Source: Chitinophagaceae bacterium
Lineage (GTDB): Bacteria; Bacteroidota; Bacteroidia; Chitinophagales; Chitinophagaceae
Direction of reading: 5' to 3'
Assembly (NCBI GenBank): GCA_013140985.1
Contig: JABFRU010000021.1
Location: forward strand, 1 to 64,000
DNA length: 64,000 nt
Shown: positions 16,646-26,433 of the stretch, piece by piece
How positions within the stretch are numbered: the first letter of the stretch is position 1
Layout: the number at the start of each line of letters is the position of its first letter
Notes under the pieces: model-generated
What the model saw: only the letters and a program-made list of their open reading frames with translations
What the model was told of the DNA's origin: nothing
Database searches by the model: none
Program-made: the position numbers and the translations under genes

Positions 16646-19363
16646 TTAAACCACTCTGTTTTTTACATCTGTTGGCGAATAACCATACCGGTCATTAAAG
16701 CATTTGCTGAAATAGGCCGGGGATGAGAAGCCTGTCATAAAAGCTACTTCAGTTACGTTACCGGCATTTTTTTGTAACAGTTCCAATGCCCTTTCCAGGC
16801 GGAAATTCCGTATCAGTTCATTTGGCGCTTCGCCGGTAAGTGCTTTCAGTTTTCGGTGAAGCTGGCTGCGGCTCATGTTTACCGCATTGGCAAGATCTAC
16901 TACCCCAAACATTTCATTATCCAGGTTTTCATCAATCGCTGCTCTTATCTTTTCAAGAAAAACATTTTCCTGGGATGATACATCCACTTTGTCCGGCGTG
17001 ATGCTGATTATTTTTTTAGAATAGAGTTCTCTTAGTTTTTCTCTTTGATCGATCAGGTTTTGGATGCGGGCAATCAGCTCGTCGCCATCAAATGGTTTAA
17101 CGAGATAATCGTCAGCGCCGGTTTTTAATCCTTCTATTTTACTTTCAGTAGTTGCTTTTGCTGTAAGCATAATGACGGGAACATGGCTTGTCTTTTCATT
17201 TTTCTTCAGTTCATTTGTCATGGCCACGCCGTCCATTACCGGCATCATCACATCTGTGACAATTAAATCGGGTATCAGTAAAAGTGCTTTTTCGATTCCC
17301 TCGCTTCCGTTTCCTGCCAGGGCTACATTAAATTCTTTTTTCAACGTATCGCTGATAAATTGTTGCAGGTCGTTATTGTCTTCTACAATTAACACGGTTG
17401 GAAGTGAAGAGTCCCCGACTGCCTGCTTTGCTTCTTCCTCTGTATATCCTGCAGCTGGAATAACTATTGTTGTCGCTGTTTCTTTTCCCGAAATGTCAAC
17501 ATCTTCATCTGTATAAAATTCTCTTGCCACGGGGATACTGAGCCTGAAGCTGGCTCCGCGGCCCGTATCACTGCTCACACTTATCTGGCCTTTGTGCAAC
17601 TGCACCAGTTCTTTCACCAGTGATAAACCAATGCCCGTTCCGCCTTCTGTTCCTTCCACCTGGTAGAAGCGGTCAAATATTTTATCCAATTGTTCTTTGG
17701 GAATGCCGGGGCCGCTGTCACCGACAGTTATTCGAATTCTTTTATCTCCGTTCTCCACATCCACCGAAACAGAGCCGTTCTCCGGAGTAAATTTGAAGGC
17801 GTTGCTTAACAGGTTGGTAACTATTTTCTGAAACTTATCCTTATCTATCCAGCCAATGATTTCATGTTCGGGAAAATGAGTGTGATAGTTTACCAGCTTT
17901 TGTTCGGCCATACTATTGAATGAATAAACGGTTGCTTTCAGCAATCCGGTAATATCCGTTTTACTCACCCGCAGCCCCAACTTGCCGCTTTCCAGTTTTG
18001 ACAGATCAAGCATCTGGTTGATAAGGTGCAGCAGTCGTTCTCCATTATGCCGCATCATTTTCATATATTTTTTGCTGCTGTCTTCGTCCAGCTTTCCCTG
18101 CTCCATTTGTTTCAGCGGGCCAATCATCAGCGTTAAGGGGGTGCGGAATTCATGAGAAATGTTTGCGAAGAAAGAGTTTTTGACTTTATCAAGATGCCGG
18201 AGCTTTTCTGCTTCTGCATGCTCCATCTCCGCCAGCAGTTTTGCCCGTTTTTGTTTCAACAACTGCTTGTTCCGGAAAATATAAAAAGCTGTTGCTGCCA
18301 GCAAAAGAAGGCCGCCGGAAAGAAATAAAAGCCGGTTTCTTTTTTCTTTTTCCCGGCTTATTTCTTTTTCTTTTTGTGCAGTTTTGTAAATGGTTTCCAG
18401 TTCAAGATTAGCCTTGCTGTATTGCTGACTTAAATGAAGAGAATCTGTTTTGAATTGCAATTGCTGGTAATGCATGGCTTGTTTGTAATCCTGCCGGGCC
18501 ATATACATTTCCTTCAGGCCGATATAAATGCTGGCCTCGCCTTCGGTGTTACCGCATGACTGGCAGACCGGAAGCGCCTTATTGTACCAGGGTTCTGCTT
18601 CGTTCCACCTGTTTTGTTTGCGGTAAGTGTGGCCGATGTTTAATAATGAAAAACAAAGTGCATATTTTTCATCGGGCTCTGTTTCCATTATTTCTGCCGA
18701 CTTTATGTAATACTCCCTGGCTTTGTCAATATCTCCCCGTAACTGGTAAAGAACGCCGGTATTGTTCATTGCGGTAAATTCAAGGTCCCTGTATTGATAC
18801 TTAAGAGCAAGTTCCAGTGCTTTGTTATAATAGGTTAAGGCTGTATCAGAAGGTTTATACATGGAGCCCATAATCATATAATCATGCCCGAGCTCCCGCC
18901 ATTGTTTCAGTTTTTCATGAATGTCGGCAGCTTCGCCTGCCCTTTTTATTGTCAGTGCTTTGTTTTTTTGCGACCTGTTAAGATTGGCGATGGTTTGAAG
19001 TGCGGCGGCTTTTAATGAATCGTTATTATTTTTTTCCGCTTCTTCAAGTATTGGAAGCAATGTTTGTGAAGCTTTTTCAAGGTTTAATTTTTTTATATAG
19101 GAATGTCCGATTTTTAATTGTGCAAAAGGAATATATTCCTTGTCCTTTTCTTTTGCGTACTTAATAAAGTCTTCGCTGATGAGTATGGCAGTATCAATCT
19201 GGTACCGGGAATAGATCTTTTCAAGTTTTTTATAGGCCTCTCGTTTTTCGGTAACACCGCTTGCGGTATTGTAAGCATCCCAATAGGGCTTTGTAAAACC
19301 GGTTTGAGTAAAAGCCGGTTTTGTTATAAGGAGAGTTGTAATTATAATGAAAACAATCCGCAC
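16646..19363 (-). CDS. Hybrid histidine kinase / response regulator with AraC output
   Basis: One-protein two-component system of 905 aa. Order: signal peptide (1-19), TPR-type helical sensor in the periplasm (about 30-330), membrane helix (346-363), HisKA with phospho-acceptor H404 (SHEFRTPL), HATPase with GTGIGLSL (to about 612), receiver with D704 (VTDVMMPVMDG), and an AraC DNA-binding domain (about 810-905). Classic Bacteroidota hybrid systems use beta-propeller sensors; this one uses TPRs. Target genes are not evident, and no SusC/D pair is nearby. Confidence 0.93.
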   Translation of the reverse strand: MRIVFIIITTLLITKPAFTQTGFTKPYWDAYNTASGVTEKREAYKKLEKIYSRYQIDTAILISEDFIKYAKEKDKEYIPFAQLKIGHSYIKKLNLEKASQTLLPILEEAEKNNNDSLKAAALQTIANLNRSQKNKALTIKRAGEAADIHEKLKQWRELGHDYMIMGSMYKPSDTALTYYNKALELALKYQYRDLEFTAMNNTGVLYQLRGDIDKAREYYIKSAEIMETEPDEKYALCFSLLNIGHTYRKQNRWNEAEPWYNKALPVCQSCGNTEGEASIYIGLKEMYMARQDYKQAMHYQQLQFKTDSLHLSQQYSKANLELETIYKTAQKEKEISREKEKRNRLLFLSGGLLLLAATAFYIFRNKQLLKQKRAKLLAEMEHAEAEKLRHLDKVKNSFFANISHEFRTPLTLMIGPLKQMEQGKLDEDSSKKYMKMMRHNGERLLHLINQMLDLSKLESGKLGLRVSKTDITGLLKATVYSFNSMAEQKLVNYHTHFPEHEIIGWIDKDKFQKIVTNLLSNAFKFTPENGSVSVDVENGDKRIRITVGDSGPGIPKEQLDKIFDRFYQVEGTEGGTGIGLSLVKELVQLHKGQISVSSDTGRGASFRLSIPVAREFYTDEDVDISGKETATTIVIPAAGYTEEEAKQAVGDSSLPTVLIVEDNNDLQQFISDTLKKEFNVALAGNGSEGIEKALLLIPDLIVTDVMMPVMDGVAMTNELKKNEKTSHVPVIMLTAKATTESKIEGLKTGADDYLVKPFDGDELIARIQNLIDQREKLRELYSKKIISITPDKVDVSSQENVFLEKIRAAIDENLDNEMFGVVDLANAVNMSRSQLHRKLKALTGEAPNELIRNFRLERALELLQKNAGNVTEVAFMTGFSSPAYFSKCFNDRYGYSPTDVKNRVV

Positions 19364-19481
19364 AGATAAAGATTACGCCTGACAAGATAAAAAACCCCGG
19401 GATAAAATTCCATGACAAACAATTTTATTCTTCGGTGATTGCATTTTAGTGCATGAGATCAAATACACTTAATTAGGGTAT

Positions 19482-19515
19482 AAGGGCTGGTTCAGTAAAT
19501 ACAGAACCAGCCCTT
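19482..19515 (-). terminator. 12-bp stem-loop past the NTF2-like gene
   Basis: AAGGGCTGGTTC / GAACCAGCCCTT is a perfect 12-bp stem with a 10-nt loop, 8 bases past the stop of the minus-strand gene at 19523. The T-run is better on the plus strand, so direction is uncertain. Confidence 0.6.
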
Positions 19516-19522
19516 AGTTTTA

Positions 19523-20008
19523 TTATTGCATTGGTTTCACCGGCGTCATAGCCACCAGTTCACAAAGCCATCCGCCATTTGTTCTTTTAAGTATAACAGA
19601 AAAGGCAAACGCCTCTTTCTCAGCCTTATTACCAAAACGATCGGTACGTTCTTCTGTATATTCCGTCATAATTAAATCATTGCTCAGGTAGCGGGCACTC
19701 CCGTTTAAATGTTTCATGTCTGTCTTGTCAGGCTTGGGCAATGTTTTAAACCATGCAAAAAGTTTTTCAAAAAACTCTTTTAATGCCGCCCGGCCTGATA
19801 CAATTTGTCCATCAGGAGAAATATGCGTTCCGTTTTCGGTGTAATAATTGGCCATCGTTGCAGCATCTAACCGTGCAAAAGCCATCATTATTTGCTGATA
19901 CGTTTTTCCGATGGCGATAGAATCTGCATCAGAAACTTTTTGAGCATTTACATTCATGCTGAATGTGGTGGTAAGCAGCAGCATGGCTGCAATAAATAAT
20001 TTTTTCAT
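19523..20008 (-). CDS. Secreted SnoaL/DUF4440-like protein
   Basis: A 161 aa protein with an N-terminal signal peptide (LFIAAMLLLTTTFSMNVNA). The fold pattern of SgcJ/DUF4440 proteins is clear: AIGKTYQQIMMAFARLDAATMANYYTENGTHISPDG at the front and the strand GGWLCELVAMTPVKP at the end. Such proteins often bind small hydrophobic ligands, but the ligand here is unknown. It is a single gene bounded by a stem-loop. Not homologous enough to the protein at 14217 to call a paralogue by eye. Confidence 0.82.
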   Translation of the reverse strand: MKKLFIAAMLLLTTTFSMNVNAQKVSDADSIAIGKTYQQIMMAFARLDAATMANYYTENGTHISPDGQIVSGRAALKEFFEKLFAWFKTLPKPDKTDMKHLNGSARYLSNDLIMTEYTEERTDRFGNKAEKEAFAFSVILKRTNGGWLCELVAMTPVKPMQ

Positions 20009-20194
20009 TTTTTGTTTTTTGATTAATAAAAAATTTGATAGGACAAAAATGGGGACAGGAAGGAGGTCAATGCAAACAATCCCGAAGCAAAGACTTTCAA
20101 ATTTGTCGCATATAATACCTGTTGCGACATTTTTAGGATGAAATACTACTAAAGTATTGGTACTATCGGGTTCTGGAAGAATGTTTTTTTAATA

Positions 20195-21205
20195 TTACAA
20201 CCCCGCCCTCTTACTTATCTCCAGCATCCTGTCCATTGGTTTCTTTGCTGCCAGTCTCAGTTCTTCATCCATCGTTATCTCCGGTAGTTCATATTCCATG
20301 CAGAGGTAGAGTTTCTCCAGTGTATTGCGTTTCATATGCGGGCAATCATTGCAGGCACAACTGTTATCGGGAGGAGCGGGAATAAATGTTTTGTCGGGAG
20401 AATATTTCATCATCTGGTGAAGGATACCGGTCTCTGTAGCGACGATATATTCCTGCGTGGTATCTGATTGAGTGAATTTGAGTAACCCTGTTGTACTGCC
20501 AATAAAATCAGCCATGCGAAGAATAGGATCCTCGCATTCAGGATGTGCAATGAGTTTTGCATTGGGGTGACGGACTTTCAACTTCGTTATTCTTTCCAGG
20601 CTGAAGATCTCATGCACCATGCAGGCGCCATTCCATAGCAGCATATTTCTTCCCGTCACTTTGTTGATATAAGCGCCGAGGTTCTTATCAGGTGCAAAAA
20701 TGATCGGCTGTTCTTTTGGAAAACTTTCAACAATGATTTTTGCATTGCTGCTGGTGCAGATCACATCACTCAATGCTTTGATGCCGGCGCTGCAGTTGAT
20801 GTAACTGACGACCACATGATCGGGATGCTGCTCTTTGAATTTTTTGAATAAGGGCGGCGGGCAACTATCGCTCAGTGAACAGCCGGCTTTGAGGTCGGGG
20901 ATAACAACTTTTTTTGCGGGGTTTAGAATTTTTGCTGTCTCTGCCATGAAATGCACACCTGCAAAAACGATCATATCGGCCGTTGTTTTTTCTGCCTGCT
21001 GCGCCAAACCTAAACTATCCCCGATATAATCGGCCACATCCTGTATGTCCGGCTCCTGGTAGTAGTGCGCCAGCAGGATCGCATTCTTTTCTTTTTTCAA
21101 CCGTTCTATTTCGGCAAATAGGTCCAGTTGTGGGTCGAGGTCAATGTCAAGAAAACCGTTTTTGTAAATTTCTGCTTTGGCGGTATGGAAAGTTGCTGTG
21201 TTCAT
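20195..21205 (-). CDS. nadA: Quinolinate synthase NadA
   Basis: [4Fe-4S] enzyme that condenses iminoaspartate with dihydroxyacetone phosphate to give quinolinate for NAD synthesis. The three cluster Cys contexts are present: [21 protein letters not shown], and [14 protein letters not shown]. The substrate loop begins [13 protein letters not shown]. At 336 aa it is standard. No nadB or nadC is adjacent, but nadD lies at 43.1 kb. It reads away from the DnaA-box cluster that begins just upstream. Confidence 0.96.
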   Translation of the reverse strand: MNTATFHTAKAEIYKNGFLDIDLDPQLDLFAEIERLKKEKNAILLAHYYQEPDIQDVADYIGDSLGLAQQAEKTTADMIVFAGVHFMAETAKILNPAKKVVIPDLKAGCSLSDSCPPPLFKKFKEQHPDHVVVSYINCSAGIKALSDVICTSSNAKIIVESFPKEQPIIFAPDKNLGAYINKVTGRNMLLWNGACMVHEIFSLERITKLKVRHPNAKLIAHPECEDPILRMADFIGSTTGLLKFTQSDTTQEYIVATETGILHQMMKYSPDKTFIPAPPDNSCACNDCPHMKRNTLEKLYLCMEYELPEITMDEELRLAAKKPMDRMLEISKRAGL

Positions 21206-21210
21206 CGTTT

Positions 21211-21233
21211 GTTATCCTGAGCTTGTAGAAGGG
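21211..21233. repeat. TCCTGAGCTTGT-GAAGG dispersed repeat
   Basis: GTTATCCTGAGCTTGTAGAA followed by GGG matches a palindromic spacer repeat well known from Bacteroidota genomes (usually GTCATCCTGAGCTTGTCGAAGG). Only one copy was seen in this window. Confidence 0.45.
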
Positions 21234-21280
21234 TTAAACGTTGGGCAATATTCCGCTAAGCAAACCGGATTTTCAAAAAT

Positions 21281-21670
21281 CATTTTTTTCGACCTGCGTT
21301 AATACAATAGTATTAATAATAGATATTTTATAAAAAAGAAACTATTATTATTACAGCTGTGGATTAGTGGAAAAGATACTTCGCAAAATTACTTGTTTGT
21401 TTTAATTCACATTTAAAACAGGGTAATCCACATAAACTATTGTTTACAGTGGCTGATCACAGGCTTCTTTGCACAGGATTGTGGATTACGAAAAAGAATA
21501 AGTTTTTATAAGAAGCCGGGTGGATAAGTGCGGGTCAATATAGAATAAGTACCATTATAAAAACACCTGGCCGAAATGATAACCCCTTTAAAAAAAGTAG
21601 AAGCCAAGAATCCAGTTTCATATCCACATTTCACAACAGGATTATTCACAGAAAAAGGAAGCAATCCACA
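21281..21670. other. oriC: Candidate replication origin (DnaA-box cluster)
   Basis: The 605-base gap between nadA and the S46 peptidase gene holds seven 9-mers close to TTATNCACA. They are TGTGGATTA at 21358 and 21480, TAATCCACA at 21424, GGTGGATAA at 21519, ATATCCACA at 21620, TTATTCACA at 21642 (exact) and CAATCCACA at 21662. An AT-rich block (about 21281-21350, with TATTAATAATAG and TATTTTATAAAAAAG) lies at one end and could be the unwinding element. Flanking genes read away on both sides (nadA leftward, S46 rightward). The 77-aa ORF 21576-21809 inside it is not believed. dnaA is not in the window. Confidence 0.6.
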
Positions 21671-21810
21671 AAGTGATGGGGAGAAAAACGTTGAAAGGAA
21701 TAGTCATATTGGTCACATAAGTCAAATTAATTACACCTCGATCGACCACTATGAGCAAAAAAAAGGCATAGATCAGAAAGTGTTACTTTTAAAGCCCCAA
21801 ATTTTATAGT

Positions 21811-23976
21811 ATGAGATACCTGAAGATTTTCCTCGTTACAGTATTAATATTTGTAAGAACAGCGGCCCGGGCCGATGAAGGCATGTGGCTTCCTTTGTTA
21901 TTAAGCAAGCTGAATGAAAAACAGATGAAGAGCCTGGGGATGAAGATCAGCGCAAAGGATATATATAGTATTAACAGCGGCAGCCTGAAAGATGCGATCG
22001 TAAGTTTCGGCGGCTTTTGTACTGGCGAGATCATTTCCAATAAAGGCCTTGTACTTACTAATCACCATTGTGGATTTGATGCAGTGCAAAATCATTCTAC
22101 ACTTGAACATAACTATATAAGAGATGGATTTTGGGCAAAGAATTACAGCGAAGAACTAAAAAACCCAACCCTGTTTGCCACATTTATAGTACGGATAGAA
22201 GATGTATCCACCCTCGCATTAAGTGGTGTTACCACAAATATGAGCGAAAGCGAAAGACAATCTACCATTGATAAGAATATCAACCTGATCAGGACCAATG
22301 CAAAAAAAGAGAAATACCAGGATAGTTTTGTAAGAGGGTTCTTTGAGAACAATCAATATTATTTATTCGTTACAGAAACATATAAAGATGTAAGATTGGT
22401 AGGTGCGCCGCCTTCTTCTATCGGCAATTTTGGAAAAGACACTGACAACTGGATGTGGCCACGTCATACCGGCGATTTTTCCATGTTCCGCATTTATGCA
22501 GGTAAGGATAATAAGCCGGCCGAATATTCGCCGGAGAATGTACCATATGTTCCCAAAAAATCATTGTCTATTTCATTAGATGGTGTTGCAGAAAATGATT
22601 TTACCATGGTATTTGGTTTCCCGGGAAGAACGATGGAGTATTTATATTCAGCCGCTGTGGAGCAGATCATGACAGTAAATGATCCGGCAAAAATTGCTAT
22701 AAGAGATAAGGCGTTGAATGTTATTGATGGTTTCATGAGAAAAGATGAGCAGATCAAAATTCAGTATGCGGCCAAATATGCAAGCATTCAAAATTCCTAT
22801 AAAAAATGGCAGGGTGAAGTGATGGGACTCACCAGCACCAATGCGGTGGGTAAAAAGAGAACGTATGAAGCAGAGTTTCAAAAAAGGGTTGATGCAAATC
22901 CTCAATGGAAAGAACAATATGGTTCTTTGCTGAGACATCTCGACGATGCATATTCGGCACTAAAACCCCACGGCTATGCAAGAGATTATTATACGGAGAT
23001 AGTAAGCAGAATAGAATTATTTACCATTGCATCTCAAATGAATTCACTGGTCGCTGCTTATGAAAAAGAAGGGGAAAAAGGATATAAAACAAGACTTGAC
23101 CAGGTAAAGAATATCCTGTCCGGTATTTATGAAGAATACAATGCGGCGGTGGATCAAAAACTATTTGAAACACTGATGGCTATGTATATAAAGGACCAGG
23201 AAGCCAGATATGTTTCGCCGCTGCTCAAAGAATTTTTAAATGACGCCGAAGATTTTAATAAACTGGCTGTAAAAATATTTGATGCCACCAATCTTGATGA
23301 TGCCGGCGCAACAATGAAATGGCTCGATAAACCAGCTGCAGAAGCAGTAGTTGATATAAAGAAGCAGTTGGTGGTTCAGCTTCAGCAGGATCTTTTAAAA
23401 ACATACCAGGCACAAGTGCAGGGAAAGCTGAATGAAATACAAAGCAGTATCAATAAGCTGCAGCGAACCTATATGCAGGCACAGATGGATGTGTTCAAAG
23501 AGAAAACATTTTATCCCGATGCCAACAGCACATTGCGGGTCACTTATGGTAATGTGAAAGGATATAATCCAAGAGACGGAGTGCAATATGGTTTCTACAC
23601 ATACCTCGATGGTGTAATGGAAAAATATAAGCCCGGAGATTATGAATTTGATGTTCCGGAAAAATTAAGATCATTATATAATGCCAAAGATTTTGGTCAA
23701 TATGGAAGCAACGGCAAAATGCCGGTTTGCTTTATTGCCCGCAATCATACTACCGGGGGCAATTCCGGCAGCCCGGCGCTGGATGCATACGGAAACCTGA
23801 TCGGCCTCAACTTCGACCGGGTATGGGAGGGAACCATGAGCGATATTAATTACGACCCCTCCATTTGCCGGAACATCATGGTGGATATCCGCTATGTTTT
23901 ATTCATTGTTGACAAATTTGCCGGTGCCAGCCACCTGGTGAAGGAGATGAAGCTTGTGCATCCGAAAAAGAAGTAG
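21811..23976 (+). CDS. S46 dipeptidyl peptidase, DPP11-like
   Basis: Secreted or periplasmic serine peptidase of 721 aa that removes dipeptides from the N-terminus of peptides. Signal peptide to about residue 21 (ARA). Catalytic His is in LTNHHCG (near 85) and catalytic Ser in TGGNSGSPAL (near 654). Eighteen residues after the Ser the sequence is NFDRVWEG. The Arg here is the residue that gives Asp/Glu specificity in Porphyromonas DPP11, whereas DPP7 has Gly. Acidic P1 preference is therefore inferred. It suits an organism living on peptides. Confidence 0.92.
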   Translation: MRYLKIFLVTVLIFVRTAARADEGMWLPLLLSKLNEKQMKSLGMKISAKDIYSINSGSLKDAIVSFGGFCTGEIISNKGLVLTNHHCGFDAVQNHSTLEHNYIRDGFWAKNYSEELKNPTLFATFIVRIEDVSTLALSGVTTNMSESERQSTIDKNINLIRTNAKKEKYQDSFVRGFFENNQYYLFVTETYKDVRLVGAPPSSIGNFGKDTDNWMWPRHTGDFSMFRIYAGKDNKPAEYSPENVPYVPKKSLSISLDGVAENDFTMVFGFPGRTMEYLYSAAVEQIMTVNDPAKIAIRDKALNVIDGFMRKDEQIKIQYAAKYASIQNSYKKWQGEVMGLTSTNAVGKKRTYEAEFQKRVDANPQWKEQYGSLLRHLDDAYSALKPHGYARDYYTEIVSRIELFTIASQMNSLVAAYEKEGEKGYKTRLDQVKNILSGIYEEYNAAVDQKLFETLMAMYIKDQEARYVSPLLKEFLNDAEDFNKLAVKIFDATNLDDAGATMKWLDKPAAEAVVDIKKQLVVQLQQDLLKTYQAQVQGKLNEIQSSINKLQRTYMQAQMDVFKEKTFYPDANSTLRVTYGNVKGYNPRDGVQYGFYTYLDGVMEKYKPGDYEFDVPEKLRSLYNAKDFGQYGSNGKMPVCFIARNHTTGGNSGSPALDAYGNLIGLNFDRVWEGTMSDINYDPSICRNIMVDIRYVLFIVDKFAGASHLVKEMKLVHPKKK

Positions 23977-23989
23977 TTAATCAGGAATT

Positions 23990-24054
23990 GGTTAATTGGG
24001 GATTAGGCAATTAGTACAGAATTTTCCGCACAAAGACCTAATCAACCAATTAAC
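23990..24054. repeat. Inverted repeat of the TTAATTGG family after the S46 gene
   Basis: GGTTAATTGGGGATTAGG (23990-24007) faces CCTAATCAACCAATTAAC (24037-24054) with three mismatches. It starts 14 bases past the stop codon and could act as a terminator or be a dispersed palindromic repeat. Confidence 0.6.
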
Positions 24055-24098
24055 TAATTAACCAGTCAACTATCCCCAATTTTTCCCCAAAAAGCCCC

Positions 24099-24125
24099 TA
24101 TTTTTGCCTCCCGAAAAATTCGGGA
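24099..24125 (+). promoter_or_regulatory. Candidate promoter and leader hairpin of ppiD-like gene
   Basis: TATTTTTG (24099-24106) fits the -7 consensus. It is followed at once by TCCCGAA-AAA-TTCGGGA, a 7-bp hairpin at the likely 5' end of the transcript, 18 bases before the ATG. The hairpin could protect the mRNA end. Confidence 0.5.
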
Positions 24126-24143
24126 TTTAAACACAGGTACACT

Positions 24144-26315
24144 ATGTCTATTATTCAAACTATCAGGGATAAAGGAGCAAAGATCTCTGTAGCACTAATT
24201 GCACTGGCACTGGTTGGATTTATTTTGACCGATTATTTTTCCGGTAAGGGCAAGAATGTTTTTTCAGGAGGATCATCAGTAGTGGGTAGTGTGAACGGAA
24301 AAAAAATTTCCTATGATGCATTTAAGGCACAAGTAGATGATAATATAAGCAGGACCGAAAATATGTACAGGCAGCAAGGTATGCAGCCACCTCCCGCATC
24401 AAGGCTTACAAAAGATGCAGTTGACCAGGCCTGGAACCAGGAAGTAAGCCGCTTGCTTCTGCGTGGAGAATTTGATCGCATCGGAATGCGGATAGGTAAA
24501 AAAGAAAGAGGTGATATGTTATATGGTTCCAATGCACCGGACTTCATAAAAAAGGCAGGCACTGATGAGAATACAGGTATTTATGACCCCATAAGAGCCA
24601 AGCAGCAGGTTGATCAAATGCTGAAAAACAGGCAAACACCACAGGAACAAAAAGACGAATTCAATAATTATCTAAACAGCATGGATGATTACCGGATGCA
24701 GGAAAAATATACTTCGCTTTTTTCCAATAGCCTCAATTATCCCCGCTGGTTCATTGAGAAACAGGTAAACGATAATGCACAGGTGGCAAAAATATCAATG
24801 GTAAAAATGTTGTACACGGATTCATCATTTGTTGACAGTACCATACAGATCACTGATAAGGAAATAGCTGAATATATCGGCAAGCGCAAAGACCTGTTCA
24901 AACAGGAAACATCAAGAAGCATACATTTTGTATCGTTCAGCGCATTGCCAACGAAAGAAGATTCTGCAGAAGCAAAAAAAGCGTTGCTTGACCTGAAACC
25001 AGAATTTGATACAGCTACCGAATTCTCCTCTTTTGCTGCCCGTGATGTTGAGATGCAGTCTCCAGATATCTTTTCAACGCCAGCGCAGTTACCGCCTGTT
25101 GGTAAAGACAGCATTGTTCGGCTCGGAAAAAATGGAGTATATGGTCCTTATCTGGAAGGAGGGGCCTATGTAATGGCGAAATTGTTCGACACAAAGATTT
25201 TACCCGACTCTGTAAAATGCCGCCACGTATTGGTCGGCACAGATCCGCAGAGCGGTGGCGTGGATGATAGTACTGCATCCCGCCGGATTGATAGTATTAA
25301 AAGAGCGATAGATGGCGGCGCTACATGGGAAGCAATGGCGATGAGGTATAACTCCGATGATACAAAAAACACCAAAGGAGAAATGACTTTCTCTGCTGCC
25401 CAAATACAATCGGTGAATTTTGCAAAAGAGTTCGGTCAGTTCATTTTATGGGATGGAAAACCCGGGGATAAGAAAGTGGTGAAAACATCTTTTGGATATC
25501 ACTATATCGAAATACTTTCTTTTATCAAACCCGGAACACAATATAAAGTAGCGTATCTCGCCAAAGGGGTGTTGGCGAGTGAGCAAACCGACAAAGACGC
25601 ACAACAGCTGGCCAATGATTTCTTTGGCCAGGCAAAGGATATGAAAACCTTTGATGCGGCCGTTGAAAAATTGCTAAAGCCTTCCGGCGGAGCCAAAGCA
25701 ATTGCGTCAAACATTCGCCCATTGGATGCAATGGTAAATGCAACTGGCGCCACACCAATGACATCCCGTTCTTTTGTAACGAATATCTATAAAGCAAAGT
25801 TGGGTGAAGTAATGGCGCCCGAGAAAGTGGAAAGTAATTATGTGGTAGCAATTGTTACGGAAGTGAACGAGGAGGGAACCATGCCGGTTGCAAAAGCCAG
25901 GCCCGGCGTTGAGTTTGAAATTCGGAAAAAGAAAAAGGCGGCAATCATCAGGCAAAAGATCGGCACTGTTACTACACTTGAAGATGCAGCAGCAAAGCTT
26001 GGAAAGCAGATCGAAACGATTGACAGCCTCCGGATGGAGGCGGGCAGTTCTTCTATTGTTGGATATGAACCAAGAGTTATAGGAGCGGCTTTCAATCCGG
26101 CCAATAAAGGAAAAGTTGTAACTGAAATTCTGGAGGGATCAAGCGGCGTATATGTGATCCGGGTAGAAAACACAGGCGCCACCCCATCAACTGAAGGAAG
26201 TGTGGAGGATCAAAGAAAAGCAAAATACCAGTCGGGAAGAGGACAACAGGTAGGCCCAATGGAAGGATTGAGAAAAGCAGCGACAATAAAAGATAAGCGA
26301 GCCAATAGGTTTTAA
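24144..26315 (+). CDS. PpiD-like membrane-anchored peptidyl-prolyl isomerase
   Basis: Periplasmic folding factor of 723 aa. One N-terminal membrane helix (ISVALIALALVGFILTDYF) is followed by a SurA/PpiD N-terminal chaperone region (VGSVNGKKISYDAFKAQVDD). A parvulin domain lies in the middle around KCRHVLVG and GEMTFSAAQ...FGYHYIEI. The C-terminal third is a second, less clear parvulin-like or helical region. The build (one TM anchor plus parvulin) matches PpiD of outer-membrane protein biogenesis. It ends at a strong terminator. Confidence 0.9.
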   Translation: MSIIQTIRDKGAKISVALIALALVGFILTDYFSGKGKNVFSGGSSVVGSVNGKKISYDAFKAQVDDNISRTENMYRQQGMQPPPASRLTKDAVDQAWNQEVSRLLLRGEFDRIGMRIGKKERGDMLYGSNAPDFIKKAGTDENTGIYDPIRAKQQVDQMLKNRQTPQEQKDEFNNYLNSMDDYRMQEKYTSLFSNSLNYPRWFIEKQVNDNAQVAKISMVKMLYTDSSFVDSTIQITDKEIAEYIGKRKDLFKQETSRSIHFVSFSALPTKEDSAEAKKALLDLKPEFDTATEFSSFAARDVEMQSPDIFSTPAQLPPVGKDSIVRLGKNGVYGPYLEGGAYVMAKLFDTKILPDSVKCRHVLVGTDPQSGGVDDSTASRRIDSIKRAIDGGATWEAMAMRYNSDDTKNTKGEMTFSAAQIQSVNFAKEFGQFILWDGKPGDKKVVKTSFGYHYIEILSFIKPGTQYKVAYLAKGVLASEQTDKDAQQLANDFFGQAKDMKTFDAAVEKLLKPSGGAKAIASNIRPLDAMVNATGATPMTSRSFVTNIYKAKLGEVMAPEKVESNYVVAIVTEVNEEGTMPVAKARPGVEFEIRKKKKAAIIRQKIGTVTTLEDAAAKLGKQIETIDSLRMEAGSSSIVGYEPRVIGAAFNPANKGKVVTEILEGSSGVYVIRVENTGATPSTEGSVEDQRKAKYQSGRGQQVGPMEGLRKAATIKDKRANRF

Positions 26316-26336
26316 GCATAACATTTCTGAATACAG

Positions 26337-26371
26337 CCCCGCTTTGAATGATCATAGCGGGGTTTTGTTTT
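26337..26371 (+). terminator. Rho-independent terminator after the ppiD-like gene
   Basis: The stem CCCCGCT / AGCGGGG (12-nt loop) is followed by TTTTGTTTT. Confidence 0.8.
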
Positions 26372-26433
26372 ACGGATGTCGCAAACAAGAGGCTGGCATT
26401 ATTTGTTAGTTTTACAGACCTATCATTTATTAC

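Noticed and set aside
16646-19363. Polysaccharide-utilisation hybrid two-component system
   Set aside because: The sensor is TPR-based rather than beta-propeller and there are no SusC/SusD genes nearby.
21576-21809. 77-aa ORF in the nadA-S46 spacer
   Set aside because: It overlaps three DnaA-box-like sites, has no family features and low-complexity composition; better explained as part of the candidate origin.
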